From Symploca sp. SIO1C2 (lineage in GTDB: Bacteria > Cyanobacteriota > Cyanobacteriia > Cyanobacteriales > Coleofasciculaceae), in the NCBI GenBank assembly GCA_010672925.1, contig JAAHFP010000023.1, positions 22,584 to 86,583 on the forward strand: DNA of 64,000 nucleotides. Direction: 5' to 3'. The notes beneath the pieces were generated by a model that saw only the letters and a program-made list of their open reading frames with translations, did not search any database and was not told the DNA's origin. Both the position numbers and the translations under genes were made by a program. Below are positions 41,059 to 50,149 of this stretch, piece after piece. The stretch's first letter is position 1; every line of letters begins with the position of its first letter.

Positions 41059-44000
41059 TCAGCTTCCTTGACAAGATGCTTGAGGTTGCCATGCTCCTTG
41101 GTTATTGGCGATTGGGACATGAGCAGTAAGGAGCACCTTATCCCGTTCATCGATAATCCAGCCTTGGGCTTCTACAAAGCTTTTGGAGAAAGAGGTAGAA
41201 TTGGTCGTTGGAGAGGTGAAGGAAATTTGGTTTGTAACTCCCCTTCCCCACGTCTGTTGCTTATGGACAGGTGTACCTAAATCGACTAAAGGTTGCTGTG
41301 AACTGAGCATATCTGTCGGGCTAGGGGGCAGTCCGTCCCTTCCTGTTACTGTAAATTCATTTCTGCCGCTTCCCCTTGGAGAGCAGGTTTGGCTTAGTTG
41401 AGGGACTACAGTGTCGATGGGAAGTTCACTTAATCCTTGACTCGGATCTATAGCCAGGGAATTGATGGTGATTTGACCGGAAATACCGAAGTCGGAACTC
41501 GCATCTATATCGTTAGTACCATTACCAGGTATAGCTTGTCTTTCTCGGATACCATAGAGACCCAGGTTGGAAGTGATGTCGATACGTCCTCCATTTCCCC
41601 CTTCGGCTTTGGCAATGATATCACTACCATTTTCCCCAGTTGCGGGGAAAGCAACGAAGATACCTTGATCTGAGCTGAGGTTAATGGTAATATTACCGCC
41701 GTTGGCCTCTCTAATTGCTTCAGCAGAAATGAGGCTTTCGTTGCTCAGAAACAGAGCATCGGCTAATTCGAGGTTAATATTGGCTCCAAGTTGTAAACCA
41801 TTACCTCCGGTGATAGCTGTTAGTTTTCCCTGATTTAAATTAAGGATATCGGCGGTGATGGAGAGATTACCAGCTTGTCCAGAGGGGCTACTAACGGTGA
41901 CTTGTGCGCCCTCTTGAATATTCACCTGAGGGGCAGCAATTTTCACATTGCCAGCACTACCGCCATCAGTTGCTTGTGCGACAATACCGCCACGACCATC
42001 TGTTAGAGTGCCACTCAAGTTAACAGAATCAGATGCTTCTACGGTAACATTTCCTGCTTGGCCAGTTTGAGTCGAGGTAGAAATTAAGCTTTGAGTTACC
42101 TGTAAATTCTCTAATCCTCGTAAGGTAATGTCTCCACCCTGCTTAGCGGAAACATTACTCGCCAAGATTTGGGCAGCATTTGCTAAACTCAGTTGAGAGG
42201 TATGGAGATTAATACTCCCTGCATTACCTCCTTCCCTTTCTGCTTGAGCTAGGATACTGCTATGGTTGAGGGTAACTGAAGCGGAGCGATTGCCTGCTTG
42301 GTTGAGGTTAATGCTACCAGCTTGACCAGTTTGGGTGGCAGCGGATATCTCACTGCGATCGCGTAATTGTAGAGATCTTAAATTCCGTAGTTGAATATTG
42401 CCACCACTACCGGCTTGTGTGGTTGCCGTTAATCTGGCTTGGTTATCCAAAACTACAGAAGGGGCATTAACTGTGAGGTTTCCGGCGATTCCATTACTTA
42501 GACTGCTGACGGTGGCGCTAGAACTATCTTGAAGTATCAGTTGGTTAGCTGCAATGTCTAGTTTCCCTGCGCTACCACCATTATTCGCTTCTGATGCAAG
42601 GCGGCTATTGCCAGTGAGAGCAACAGTGCCTCCTGTCGCTTGGATGGTGAGATTACTTCCAGTACCACTCCCTGTGGAAGCGGATATTTCACTACTATTG
42701 CTCAGTTGTAAAGATGATAAATTCTGTAGTCGAATATTGCCACCACTGCCTTCGTCTGTGGTTGCCGTTAATTTGGCTTGGTTATCCACAAGCACGGAAG
42801 AAGCACTAACTGTGAGGTTCCCTGCGGTTCCATTACCTTTGCTGCTGACGGTAGCCCTAACATTATCTTGAAATGTAACTTGGTTAGCTGTAATTTCGAG
42901 TTCTCCAGCTTTACTATCTCCCTGTATAGTTTCTGAGGACAACTGCCCATTACCACTTAAGGTAACTGAGTTAGGAGCAATAATCTCCAAGTCTCCTCCG
43001 TTACCGCTGCCTGAAGTAGAAGCTGAGATTTTAGCACCTTCAGTAAAATTGACTTGCAAGTCATTGCCGCTATGGGGATTTAGGGTAAGATTACCAGCAT
43101 TAGCAGCCCCTTGTGTTCCGGCGAAGAGACCACTTTGGGAACCAGAGAGGTTGAGGGTGTTAGTTCTGACGGCCAGATTGCCACCCTTTCCTTTACTATC
43201 GGTGGAGATAGTGGTGGTGGAAACTTTTGTTCTATCGTTAAGATTCAAGGTTGGGGTGGTAATTTTCACATTACCTGCAATACCTGAGCCACTGGTTTCT
43301 GCTGATAACGTCCCATCACCACTCAAGGTGACAGAGTTTTTGGTATTAATGCTTAAGCTTCCCCCCATACCCTGGCCAGAGGTGGAAGCTGAAATAACGC
43401 TATCCGTTACGGAAAGCAAGTCTGTGGTGAGGCTGACGTTGCCTGCAGTCCCTAAACCAGATGTTTCGGCAAATAATTTGGCTCCATTGCTTAGGTCAAG
43501 GGTTCTGGCTTCAATCTTAATCCTCCCACCATTACCAGTGGCCCCATCATTTACAGTTGTGCTGACCGTGCTATTGTCTATCTGCACTTGGTCAGCAACG
43601 GTTACATTAATTTCCCCTGCATTCCCTGTGCCTGATGTTGTGGCAAGTAATTTTGCTCCATTGCTGAGGTCAAAGGTTCCGGCTTCAATCCTAATCCTCC
43701 CACCATTACCAGTGGCCCCTGGATTCACCTCTGTGCTGATAATGCTATCACTCACTTGCACTTGGTCAGTTACGCTTAAATTAATTTCACCTGCCTGCCC
43801 TGTGCCTGTTGTGGCAAATATTTCTGCTCCATCCCCCAGTTCAAGTGTTCGGGCTTTAATATTAATACTCCCACCTTCATTAGTTGCGTCATCATTCACC
43901 GTTGTGGTGATTTTGCCCCTATTTAGTATACGCACAGAGCCAGTTATGTTTAAATTAACTTCACCCGCCGTCGCTGAACCAAAAGTCGCTGTAGTGATTA

Positions 44001-46152
44001 GGGTGTCATCCAGGGTTAAGGAAGGAGCATCAATCTTAATCTCGCCAACTTTGCCGTTGTTGGCATCTGTACCAATCGTAAGTCTCGTTAAATTCAGTGG
44101 ATTCTGACTCTCAAAAGTAATATCTCCAGATTGACCACCTCGGCTAGATTGGGTTGTAATATCTAGGAATGGAAAATTGTTACGTCCGTTATGATTATTA
44201 AGGCTAATGGTCTGAGCCCGGACGGTAATATTTCCTGCATCACCAGTTTGACCAATACCATTCAAATCATTATCATTTCTCGTCCTGGTCACAATGACGC
44301 CATTTTCGTTGCCAGTAACACTAATCTCACCTTGAAGTGCCTGTAAGGTAATATCTCCTGTATTTCCTGAAATACTCCCATTATTAGCAGTCGAATTGGT
44401 GAATATTCCCCCATTAACAGTAATATCGCCCTGGGAACTAGTGAGTTGAACGCTGCCAGAATCCCCTGCTGTTGTGTTGGCAGTGTTAGTAAAAACAGAG
44501 GCATTAATTCCTGTTTGCTCCGGTTTGGTTAACTCTGATGCGATGGAGATATTTCCCTTAGCCAGGACAGTAATACTTCCTGCATTTCCCGTATTTCCAT
44601 CCTGATTAGCAAAAGTACCTAGTGCGAATGTTCTCCTATTATTTCCTCCTAATACATCAACCGCCCCTTTAGAGTCCAGGTAGATATTGCCACTATTGCC
44701 ACCCACGTTAAAGTTAGCAGTCGATATTTGTTTAGCCGTGATATTTCCTTGCAAATCAGGATTAGGCTGATACTGATTGGTTAAGAAAACCAGCCCTCCT
44801 TGATTGATGATAAAGCCATTGATGGTGATATCGGCACGGTTAGGAGTATTAGTAGAATCAAGATTTATCGGAGTAGGATTGCCTGTAAGTCCAGGAATAC
44901 CAACTGCCTTCATTCCTGCCCTAATATCCAACGTCGGTTCATTCCTACCGTCAATTTCTACTGTTGTCCCATCAGAAAGAGTAACTGTTTCCTGAATTCC
45001 ATTAGTCGCATCAGCACCTGTAATCCTGATATTACCTGCAACCTTAACACTCCCCCCGGCAAAAATATGCAGTGATGCTCCTTGATAACTATCAAAACTC
45101 ACATCCCCATTCGCCCGTATCACCGGATCATTTGGACTCAACCAACTCCCAGGATTACTATCCAACTGCTCAATCTGAAAAGTTCCTCCACTCCAGTAGT
45201 GAGCATCACCTATTACACTATTAGCTGAACGCAACACCAGATTTCCACCAGAAAACAAGCCACTATCAGGATGATTCAAGGCAAAGATATCAACTGCCTG
45301 ATTCCCCTGTACCAACAATTCACCATCCGCCTCAGCAATAAAGGGATGATTCGTGCTATCTCGAATCTGTACTGTATCTGTGGCAAGAAGGTTTAAATCT
45401 CTCCCTGCCTGCAACTGACCAGACAAAGTGAGACGACTCCCTACTAAAGTCAGGTCTTGCCCTACTGCTAAATTCCCCTGATTAACAATTTCTGCTTGAG
45501 GCTCAGAATTCCCCCACTGTATCCCCGGAGTGATATTAATCGCCAACAACGGCGGTGCTTCTGGATTAGTGGCACTAAAACTACTCCCATCAGACAAATT
45601 AAATCCATTCTCCGTAGAAGCTACAAACGAACCTGCCACATCCAACTGAGCATTGGGGCCAAAGACAATACCATTAGGATTAACCAAAAATAAATTGGCA
45701 TTTCCCAATACTCCCAAGGTTCCCAAAATATCTGAACCATTATTCCCAGTAACCCGACTCAAGATATTCTCAATACCGGCAGGATTGGCAAAATAAACCC
45801 GTTGTCCATCTAAGACATTAAACTCTAGAAAACTATGGAACAAGTTTGCTCCTCGTAATGCTCCCCCCTCAATACGCTCACCTAAACTACCTTGAATATC
45901 TACACTTTCTATAATGTGAGAACCTTCAAAACCCAAAGTAGCATCTGGGATAATTTGAGCTGAAGCAGGAGGCAGAAGGCAGAAGGCAGAACCCACCCCT
46001 AACCCCTCCAAGGAGGGGAACAGGAGGCAGGAGAGGAGAAAGCTTTTGTAGTAAGTTTTTTTCCCTTTTTTAAGTAGTGACTGATTGGTGCGGCGCTGCA
46101 CGAGTAACCCACCCACCATAGAAATTCCTGCACTTATCTTGGTGAAATGCAT
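41059..46152 (-). CDS. TpsA5, two-partner-secretion exoprotein, complete
   Basis: The 1697-residue exoprotein starts MHFTKISAGIS. Its signal region uses the same repeat DNA as the paralogs but reads it in another frame (LLFPSLEGLGVG rather than PLVPLLGGVRGG) and still ends in a good cleavage site (PPASA/QIIPD). The TPS domain has NPNGIVFGPNAQLDVAG. The type-B module is shared with TpsA3 (FALNHPDSGLFSGGNLVLRS). No 30-residue repeat block is present; beta-helix repeats and the common C-terminal tail (SCSP-like TCSPRGSGRNEFTVTG, VEAQGWIIDE) follow. The ribosome binding site is GAAGAGG. A TpsB partner is expected but not encoded nearby. Confidence 0.92.
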   Translation of the reverse strand: MHFTKISAGISMVGGLLVQRRTNQSLLKKGKKTYYKSFLLSCLLFPSLEGLGVGSAFCLLPPASAQIIPDATLGFEGSHIIESVDIQGSLGERIEGGALRGANLFHSFLEFNVLDGQRVYFANPAGIENILSRVTGNNGSDILGTLGVLGNANLFLVNPNGIVFGPNAQLDVAGSFVASTENGFNLSDGSSFSATNPEAPPLLAINITPGIQWGNSEPQAEIVNQGNLAVGQDLTLVGSRLTLSGQLQAGRDLNLLATDTVQIRDSTNHPFIAEADGELLVQGNQAVDIFALNHPDSGLFSGGNLVLRSANSVIGDAHYWSGGTFQIEQLDSNPGSWLSPNDPVIRANGDVSFDSYQGASLHIFAGGSVKVAGNIRITGADATNGIQETVTLSDGTTVEIDGRNEPTLDIRAGMKAVGIPGLTGNPTPINLDSTNTPNRADITINGFIINQGGLVFLTNQYQPNPDLQGNITAKQISTANFNVGGNSGNIYLDSKGAVDVLGGNNRRTFALGTFANQDGNTGNAGSITVLAKGNISIASELTKPEQTGINASVFTNTANTTAGDSGSVQLTSSQGDITVNGGIFTNSTANNGSISGNTGDITLQALQGEISVTGNENGVIVTRTRNDNDLNGIGQTGDAGNITVRAQTISLNNHNGRNNFPFLDITTQSSRGGQSGDITFESQNPLNLTRLTIGTDANNGKVGEIKIDAPSLTLDDTLITTATFGSATAGEVNLNITGSVRILNRGKITTTVNDDATNEGGSINIKARTLELGDGAEIFATTGTGQAGEINLSVTDQVQVSDSIISTEVNPGATGNGGRIRIEAGTFDLSNGAKLLATTSGTGNAGEINVTVADQVQIDNSTVSTTVNDGATGNGGRIKIEARTLDLSNGAKLFAETSGLGTAGNVSLTTDLLSVTDSVISASTSGQGMGGSLSINTKNSVTLSGDGTLSAETSGSGIAGNVKITTPTLNLNDRTKVSTTTISTDSKGKGGNLAVRTNTLNLSGSQSGLFAGTQGAANAGNLTLNPHSGNDLQVNFTEGAKISASTSGSGNGGDLEIIAPNSVTLSGNGQLSSETIQGDSKAGELEITANQVTFQDNVRATVSSKGNGTAGNLTVSASSVLVDNQAKLTATTDEGSGGNIRLQNLSSLQLSNSSEISASTGSGTGSNLTIQATGGTVALTGNSRLASEANNGGSAGKLDIAANQLILQDSSSATVSSLSNGIAGNLTVNAPSVVLDNQARLTATTQAGSGGNIQLRNLRSLQLRDRSEISAATQTGQAGSINLNQAGNRSASVTLNHSSILAQAEREGGNAGSINLHTSQLSLANAAQILASNVSAKQGGDITLRGLENLQVTQSLISTSTQTGQAGNVTVEASDSVNLSGTLTDGRGGIVAQATDGGSAGNVKIAAPQVNIQEGAQVTVSSPSGQAGNLSITADILNLNQGKLTAITGGNGLQLGANINLELADALFLSNESLISAEAIREANGGNITINLSSDQGIFVAFPATGENGSDIIAKAEGGNGGRIDITSNLGLYGIRERQAIPGNGTNDIDASSDFGISGQITINSLAIDPSQGLSELPIDTVVPQLSQTCSPRGSGRNEFTVTGRDGLPPSPTDMLSSQQPLVDLGTPVHKQQTWGRGVTNQISFTSPTTNSTSFSKSFVEAQGWIIDERDKVLLTAHVPIANNQGAWQPQASCQGS

Positions 46153-46247
46153 AACGGTATTAAAACCTCTTCAAAAATTTAATTGTTACTAAAGCAGATA
46201 GCCAAAGGAGTAGACAATGAAGCGATTAAGGCCAACTGTCCTTGTAA

Positions 46248-46352
46248 TATAGAAGTCGCTAGGGCGGTTAAGACATTCTCAGGTAAGGCAAGTTAGTTAA
46301 CAAGGGGCTTAAGCCCCTTGTCTTTGTCCTAATAGCCTTAGCGGTTGCTATA
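46248..46352 (+). mobile_element. MITE-like repeat family 2, complete
   Basis: This 105-bp element has inverted ends TATAG..GTCGC..GGGCGGTTA and TAGCCTTAGCGGTTGCTATA. The central palindrome is AACAAGGGGCTTAAGCCCCTTG.-type (18-bp core AAGGGGCTTAAGCCCCTT). It has no coding capacity. Confidence 0.8.
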
Positions 46353-46500
46353 TTTGTCGGGTAACTGGGAGGTTAACTCCTACCACAATCTCATGACAAA
46401 GTTATCCTCTAACTAACAATCCAATTGAGATTTGAGAGAAACAGTTGTCTAAACTTGACAAAAGTTTTAATTATATAGATGATGCAAATTCACAAAAGTT

Positions 46501-46594
46501 AAAGCAGTCGCCAGGGCAGTTAAGACATTTTTAGGTAAGGTAAGTTAGCAAGGGGCTTAAGCCCCTTGTCCTAATCACCTTGGCGGTTGCTATA
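46501..46594 (+). mobile_element. MITE-like repeat family 2, with an empty-site counterpart
   Basis: The same family (GCAGTCGCCAGGGCAG ... CACCTTGGCGGTTGCTATA). It interrupts the block duplicated upstream of tpsA3. The uninterrupted version at about 22725-22755 reads ACAAAAATTAAAATTATACA, which shows this copy is an insertion. TAAA flanks it on both sides. Confidence 0.8.
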
Positions 46595-47060
46595 AAATCA
46601 CACAGACAATGCAAAGGATGCCCTGTATCGAAACACAATTAGCTTGGGAAAAGCCAGCTAATTGCCAGGGATACATCGGATGCAGTTTCCAAGGTCGTTG
46701 GCAGAGCTATACATCTGTATTTACTATGATGTAGCTGAATTTCCATAAGACCTCAAAACCTTGCAGTAAATGTATTAGTGATAAGAATTATCACCAATAC
46801 TTCACCTATCTAAAAAAAGTGGGAAGGTGAGGCAGACAACCCTTCTCTAGTAATTGTACAATACGATTGTGTTTTGAGTGCAGCTTATCTAATTTTTTAT
46901 ATAAGAGAGTAGGGAAAAATCCAGTTATTACACCATATATAGTGCTTATAAGTTGAACAATTAAGCCATATGTGGCGTAATTTTTGATTTAGTCTAAACT
47001 CTTCCCTTGAAGTATCTACCTTTTGATATATGTCTTTGGTATATGCCTTGTTTCTTAAAA

Positions 47061-47190
47061 GCAATTAGCAATTAGCAATTAACCATTAGCCATTAGCCAT
47101 TAGCCATTAGCCATTAGCCATTAGCCATTAACCATTAACCATTAGCCATTAACCATTAGCCATTAACCATTAGCCATTAGCCATTAACCA
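47061..47190. repeat. Heptanucleotide array (CCATTAG / CCATTAA)
   Basis: About 17-18 direct copies of a 7-bp unit, CCATTAG with CCATTAA variants, form a typical cyanobacterial short tandem repeat. A shorter copy is at 48839-48884. Both are followed by the same AACCAGAGTGTTTCTTAAGAG-type sequence (ACCAGAGTGTTTCTTAAG). Confidence 0.85.
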
Positions 47191-47219
47191 GAGTGTTTCT
47201 TAAGAGTTATACGTAATTC

Positions 47220-48071
47220 CTAAAGCCGCATTGATAACTGCCTACGTACAGCAAAACTAATTAACCTACTCGGTGTACTCGAACCCTGCATAACTGGCAC
47301 CCTGAGGAATTTTCCCATAGCTAAACGAGCAATTCCTTTTAGGCGAGCTTTCAGCCTTGCTGACAGAAACTTCAGCTGATTGTTCCCTCCTTCCACAGCA
47401 TAAGAAGGAACAAAAGCCAGTTTCCCATAGAGAATATCTGCTCGATGAGTTTTGCTTAAGCCATGACGGTGATGCTCCGGATTAGGTAAGCCCCCATGTT
47501 CACCATAGTTTCGGAAGGGAATGTAGTTTTTCAGCTGTTTGGCCAGTAAAACCGCATCAATCTCCGAGTCCCAACTGGAATAGTTGCTAGTTCCTATTTC
47601 CTCTTTGACTTTCTCTGCTAATTCAATCAAATATTGAGCAGCATAAGGAGTAACAATATAGGCAACTAATGAAGTAGAAAATCCCTGAGCGTAACCTTCC
47701 GAAGAGACGTAATATACCTGAGAAGCACAAGTGTAAAGCCAAGAAACTCCGACATCAGTCTGATAAGGCTCAAAGGGTAAAGGAAGTTTTCCCAATCCCA
47801 GCACCGGCACAAAATCGGCTTCAACAATTAGAGTAGGCTTACTCTGTTGTGTTGCTTCCTCCCAAGCCCTTCTATGGTTGAGTAAGCACAGGTAACTCGG
47901 CGAGAAATTCTTATATTCTGGTTGGTGTTCCTGCCTGAGAACCTCACAAGGTAAGCCTTCCTTTGCCAAGGTTTCTTCCAGTAACTCAGTTGACTCTTTA
48001 TAAGCAATAATAAAAACTTTACCAATACAATCGGCAAGGAGATGAGATTTAGGAGATGCAGGAGAAAGCAT
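47220..48071 (-). CDS. Glycosyltransferase family 25-like protein
   Basis: This 283-residue protein resembles cyanobacterial LPS-biosynthesis glycosyltransferases of the GT25 type. It has an N-terminal Rossmann-like start (GKVFIIAYKEST), then CLLNHRRAWEEA, where GT25 enzymes have the SH..W motif. TLIVEADFVPV takes the place of the metal-binding EDD segment, in reduced form. Later motifs are SWDSEIDAVLLA and NPEHHRHGLSKTHRADILYGK. A basic C-terminal tail follows. It probably adds sugars to a surface polysaccharide; the substrate is not evident. It could be a divergent, non-canonical family member because only one acidic pair remains. Confidence 0.6.
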   Translation of the reverse strand: MLSPASPKSHLLADCIGKVFIIAYKESTELLEETLAKEGLPCEVLRQEHQPEYKNFSPSYLCLLNHRRAWEEATQQSKPTLIVEADFVPVLGLGKLPLPFEPYQTDVGVSWLYTCASQVYYVSSEGYAQGFSTSLVAYIVTPYAAQYLIELAEKVKEEIGTSNYSSWDSEIDAVLLAKQLKNYIPFRNYGEHGGLPNPEHHRHGLSKTHRADILYGKLAFVPSYAVEGGNNQLKFLSARLKARLKGIARLAMGKFLRVPVMQGSSTPSRLISFAVRRQLSMRL

Positions 48072-48134
48072 TGAAGAATTGTTGTTTGTTGTTTGTTATT
48101 TGTTGTTTGTTATTTGGGAATTGGTGAGTGTAAA

Positions 48135-48229
48135 TATAGCAACCGCCAAGGCGATTGGGACAAGGGGCTTAAGCCCCTTGTTAACTTGTCTTACCTGAGA
48201 ATGTCTTAACCGCTCTAGCGACTGCTATA
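48135..48229 (-). mobile_element. MITE-like repeat family 2, complete, inverted
   Basis: The 95-bp copy is bounded by TATAGCAACCGCCAAGGCGA and CTCTAGCGACTGCTATA, with the AAGGGGCTTAAGCCCCTT palindrome inside. It is in the opposite orientation to the copies near tpsA5. Confidence 0.8.
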
Positions 48230-48252
48230 TCTCCCCACCCTCCCCACACTTC

Positions 48253-48636
48253 CTATTTTTTAGTGGATCCACCACTAATTTTCACTTTGTAGCCCAGCTT
48301 AGTCAAAAATGGCATTAGTTTCTCGGTATGGTCACCTTGTATTTCTAGGGTATTGTCCTTAACTGTACCACCGCTACCACAATGACCCTTGAGCTGTTTG
48401 AGGAGCTTGCTTAAGGTTTCTGGTTGAGCTTGAAAACCAGTGATGATGGTCACAGTTTTGCCCTTACGTCCCTTTCGGGAAGCTTGTAGGCGCAAATTTT
48501 GCTCCTGGGGGGAAAGTTCTTGAACTACTCGTTCCACCGCAGCTGGATTACTATTAGAACCAAACTCCTGGTAGACAAGACGATTACCAGAAGAATTAGA
48601 GTTGGAAGATTGGCGTTTGGATTTTGATGAGGTCAT
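48253..48636 (-). CDS. SUI1/YciH-family translation factor (eIF1-like)
   Basis: This 127-residue protein has a Ser-rich N terminus and a SUI1 domain from about residue 45. Signature residues are RKGRKGKTVTIITGF, LKQLKGHCGSGGTVKD and EIQGDHTEKLMPFLTKLGYK. Bacterial YciH proteins bind the ribosome and influence initiation fidelity. It stands alone between a glycosyltransferase and repeats. The identification is firm; the precise role in cyanobacteria is not established here. Confidence 0.94.
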   Translation of the reverse strand: MTSSKSKRQSSNSNSSGNRLVYQEFGSNSNPAAVERVVQELSPQEQNLRLQASRKGRKGKTVTIITGFQAQPETLSKLLKQLKGHCGSGGTVKDNTLEIQGDHTEKLMPFLTKLGYKVKISGGSTKK

Positions 48637-49217
48637 AAGTATTGGGGAATGGGAATTGGGAATGGAGAATGGAGAAGGTCGAATGGAGAATGGGGAATTG
48701 GCAACAGTTATAGGATTTGACTTTTTGGCGTATTATAGCTAAAGGCTGAAAGTTAAAAGCGCTTGACAGGCGGCGTACCATCTGCTGAGTAGGTCATAAA
48801 CAAGCAAAATCCTCTTCACTCCTGACTTGGTGTTTCTTAGCAATTAGCCATTAGTCATTAGCCATTAGCCATTAGCCATTAACCAGAGTGTTTCTTAAGA
48901 GCCCCCCACGGGCGGCGCACCGCCCCCTACAAATGAAAGAAACACTCCCTTCTTTTCTTCTTACCTCCTGACTCCTGACTCCTGACTCGGTGTTTCTTAA
49001 AAGCCCCCCACGGGCGGCGCACCGCCCCCTACAAATGAAAGAAACACTCCCTTCTTTTCTTCTTCCCTCCTGACTCCTGCCTTCTGCCTCCTGCCTTGTT
49101 TCTTAAAAGCCCCCCACGGGCAGCACGCCGCCCCCTACAAATGAAAGAAACACTCCCTTCTTTTCTTCTTACCTCCTGACTCCTGACTCCTGACTCCTGT
49201 TTCTTAAAAGCTGATAG
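48637..49217. other. Repeat-filled intergenic region upstream of the SUI1 gene
   Basis: No gene is seen. It contains an AATGGAGAATGG minisatellite (48640-48700), the second CCATTAG array (48839-48884), and three copies of a hairpin element described separately (48888-49153). Confidence 0.6.
48888..49210. repeat. Three tandem copies of a 58-bp hairpin element plus spacer
   Basis: Copies at 48888-48945, 48990-49047 and 49097-49153 carry inverted ends (GTGTTTCTT ... AAAGAAACAC) around GGGCGGCGCACCGCCC. Spacers of 40-50 bp are CTCCTGA minisatellite. A fourth left end (TGTTTCTTAAAAGC) abuts the araC-type gene at 49199. This arrangement suggests amplification of element plus spacer as a unit. Confidence 0.75.
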
Positions 49218-50030
49218 CTAACTGGCTCTATAGGCTTTTGGTGTTATACCTGTAATTTGTCGAAACTTTTTGCTCAAATGGCTGTGGCTGTTGAACCCAC
49301 AGTCGAAAGCAATATCGACAATGGATTGATCAGTTTGTTTCAATAATTGCTTCGCTCGTTCTATTCGTTGGTGGATTAAGTATTGGTAGGGAGAATTGCC
49401 AAGAGACTGCTTGAACAAACGGCTGAAGTGAAATTGGCTGATGTCGAGCAATTGAGCTAAATTTTCAAGTTTAAGGTCTTGATCTAAATGGGCATCGATG
49501 TACTCCAATACACGCTGGAGTTGACGTGGCGTTAAGCCTCCTTCGTAAGTAGGCAACTGGGGCTTCGTTGTTGTATGATGCCGCAGGAGATTCACTGCCA
49601 GAACATTTGCTAGGGAGTCCAGATAAAGTGGGCTACCGGATAGTCCCTGTTGTAATTCCATATGAAGCATCATAGCGATCGCTTCTATCTGTTGATCGTG
49701 AACCTGGAATTCCGGTAACAATTCTAAGCGATCACAATCTTGAGTAAGAGTTTCTCTGGCCACATTTTGCAAAAACTCAGCAGTGAGACGAATCCGCAAG
49801 CAATTTTCCTCACCTTCCCATCGAACAAACAGGGGTATGTTTGCCGGAGTCAGCAACATATCTCCTGGACGATACAACCCGTTGTAAGTCTTACCATCCT
49901 GAACTTGCAAGTAATGAAGTGGACGAGGAGCAAGGGACATATACAGCGTATGCTCACCCTCCAAATGACAACTTCCTTCTCCCGGTGGATTTTGGAGTTG
50001 TTCGACTTGAATTTGTTCCCTGTGTTCCAT
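49218..50030 (-). CDS. AraC-family transcriptional regulator
   Basis: This 270-residue protein has a cupin-like N-terminal sensing region (about 1-160) and two helix-turn-helix motifs in the C-terminal AraC domain (about 168-268). Visible motifs are LAQLLDISQFHFSRLFKQ and VDIAFDCGFNSHSHLSKKFR, ending GITPKAYR. It is a DNA-binding activator by family. Its gene is 120 bp downstream of the ribokinase gene on the same strand, but no link to ribose control is shown. The effector is unknown. Confidence 0.92.
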   Translation of the reverse strand: MEHREQIQVEQLQNPPGEGSCHLEGEHTLYMSLAPRPLHYLQVQDGKTYNGLYRPGDMLLTPANIPLFVRWEGEENCLRIRLTAEFLQNVARETLTQDCDRLELLPEFQVHDQQIEAIAMMLHMELQQGLSGSPLYLDSLANVLAVNLLRHHTTTKPQLPTYEGGLTPRQLQRVLEYIDAHLDQDLKLENLAQLLDISQFHFSRLFKQSLGNSPYQYLIHQRIERAKQLLKQTDQSIVDIAFDCGFNSHSHLSKKFRQITGITPKAYRAS

Positions 50031-50149
50031 TAAGCATTCTTATATTCTTAATTCTTAATTCCGCGCAGAGGTCTATTACTCTGTCAATCAACAAATGATG
50101 GATAAACTTTCTCTCCGCGTCTCCGCGTCTCCGCGTCTAACTCAACCCG

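Larger units (their letters stand above)
46153..47219. other. 1.07-kb intergenic region upstream of tpsA5
   Basis: No gene is seen. It holds two repeat-family-2 elements (46248-46352 and 46501-46594), a block duplicated from the tpsA3 flank (about 46420-46890, matching 22660-23026), and a heptanucleotide array (47061-47190). Confidence 0.6.

Noticed and set aside
43049-44107. Long open frame on the plus strand across tpsA5 (and similar ones at 8426-9325, 36571-37296, 1864-2385)
   Set aside because: These are shadows of the biased, repeated codons of the minus-strand tpsA genes. They lack ribosome binding sites and give Pro/Leu-rich repeats with no family character.
47061-47190. CRISPR or origin-type iterons
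   Set aside because: The unit is a simple 7-bp repeat with no spacers and no adjacent replication gene.
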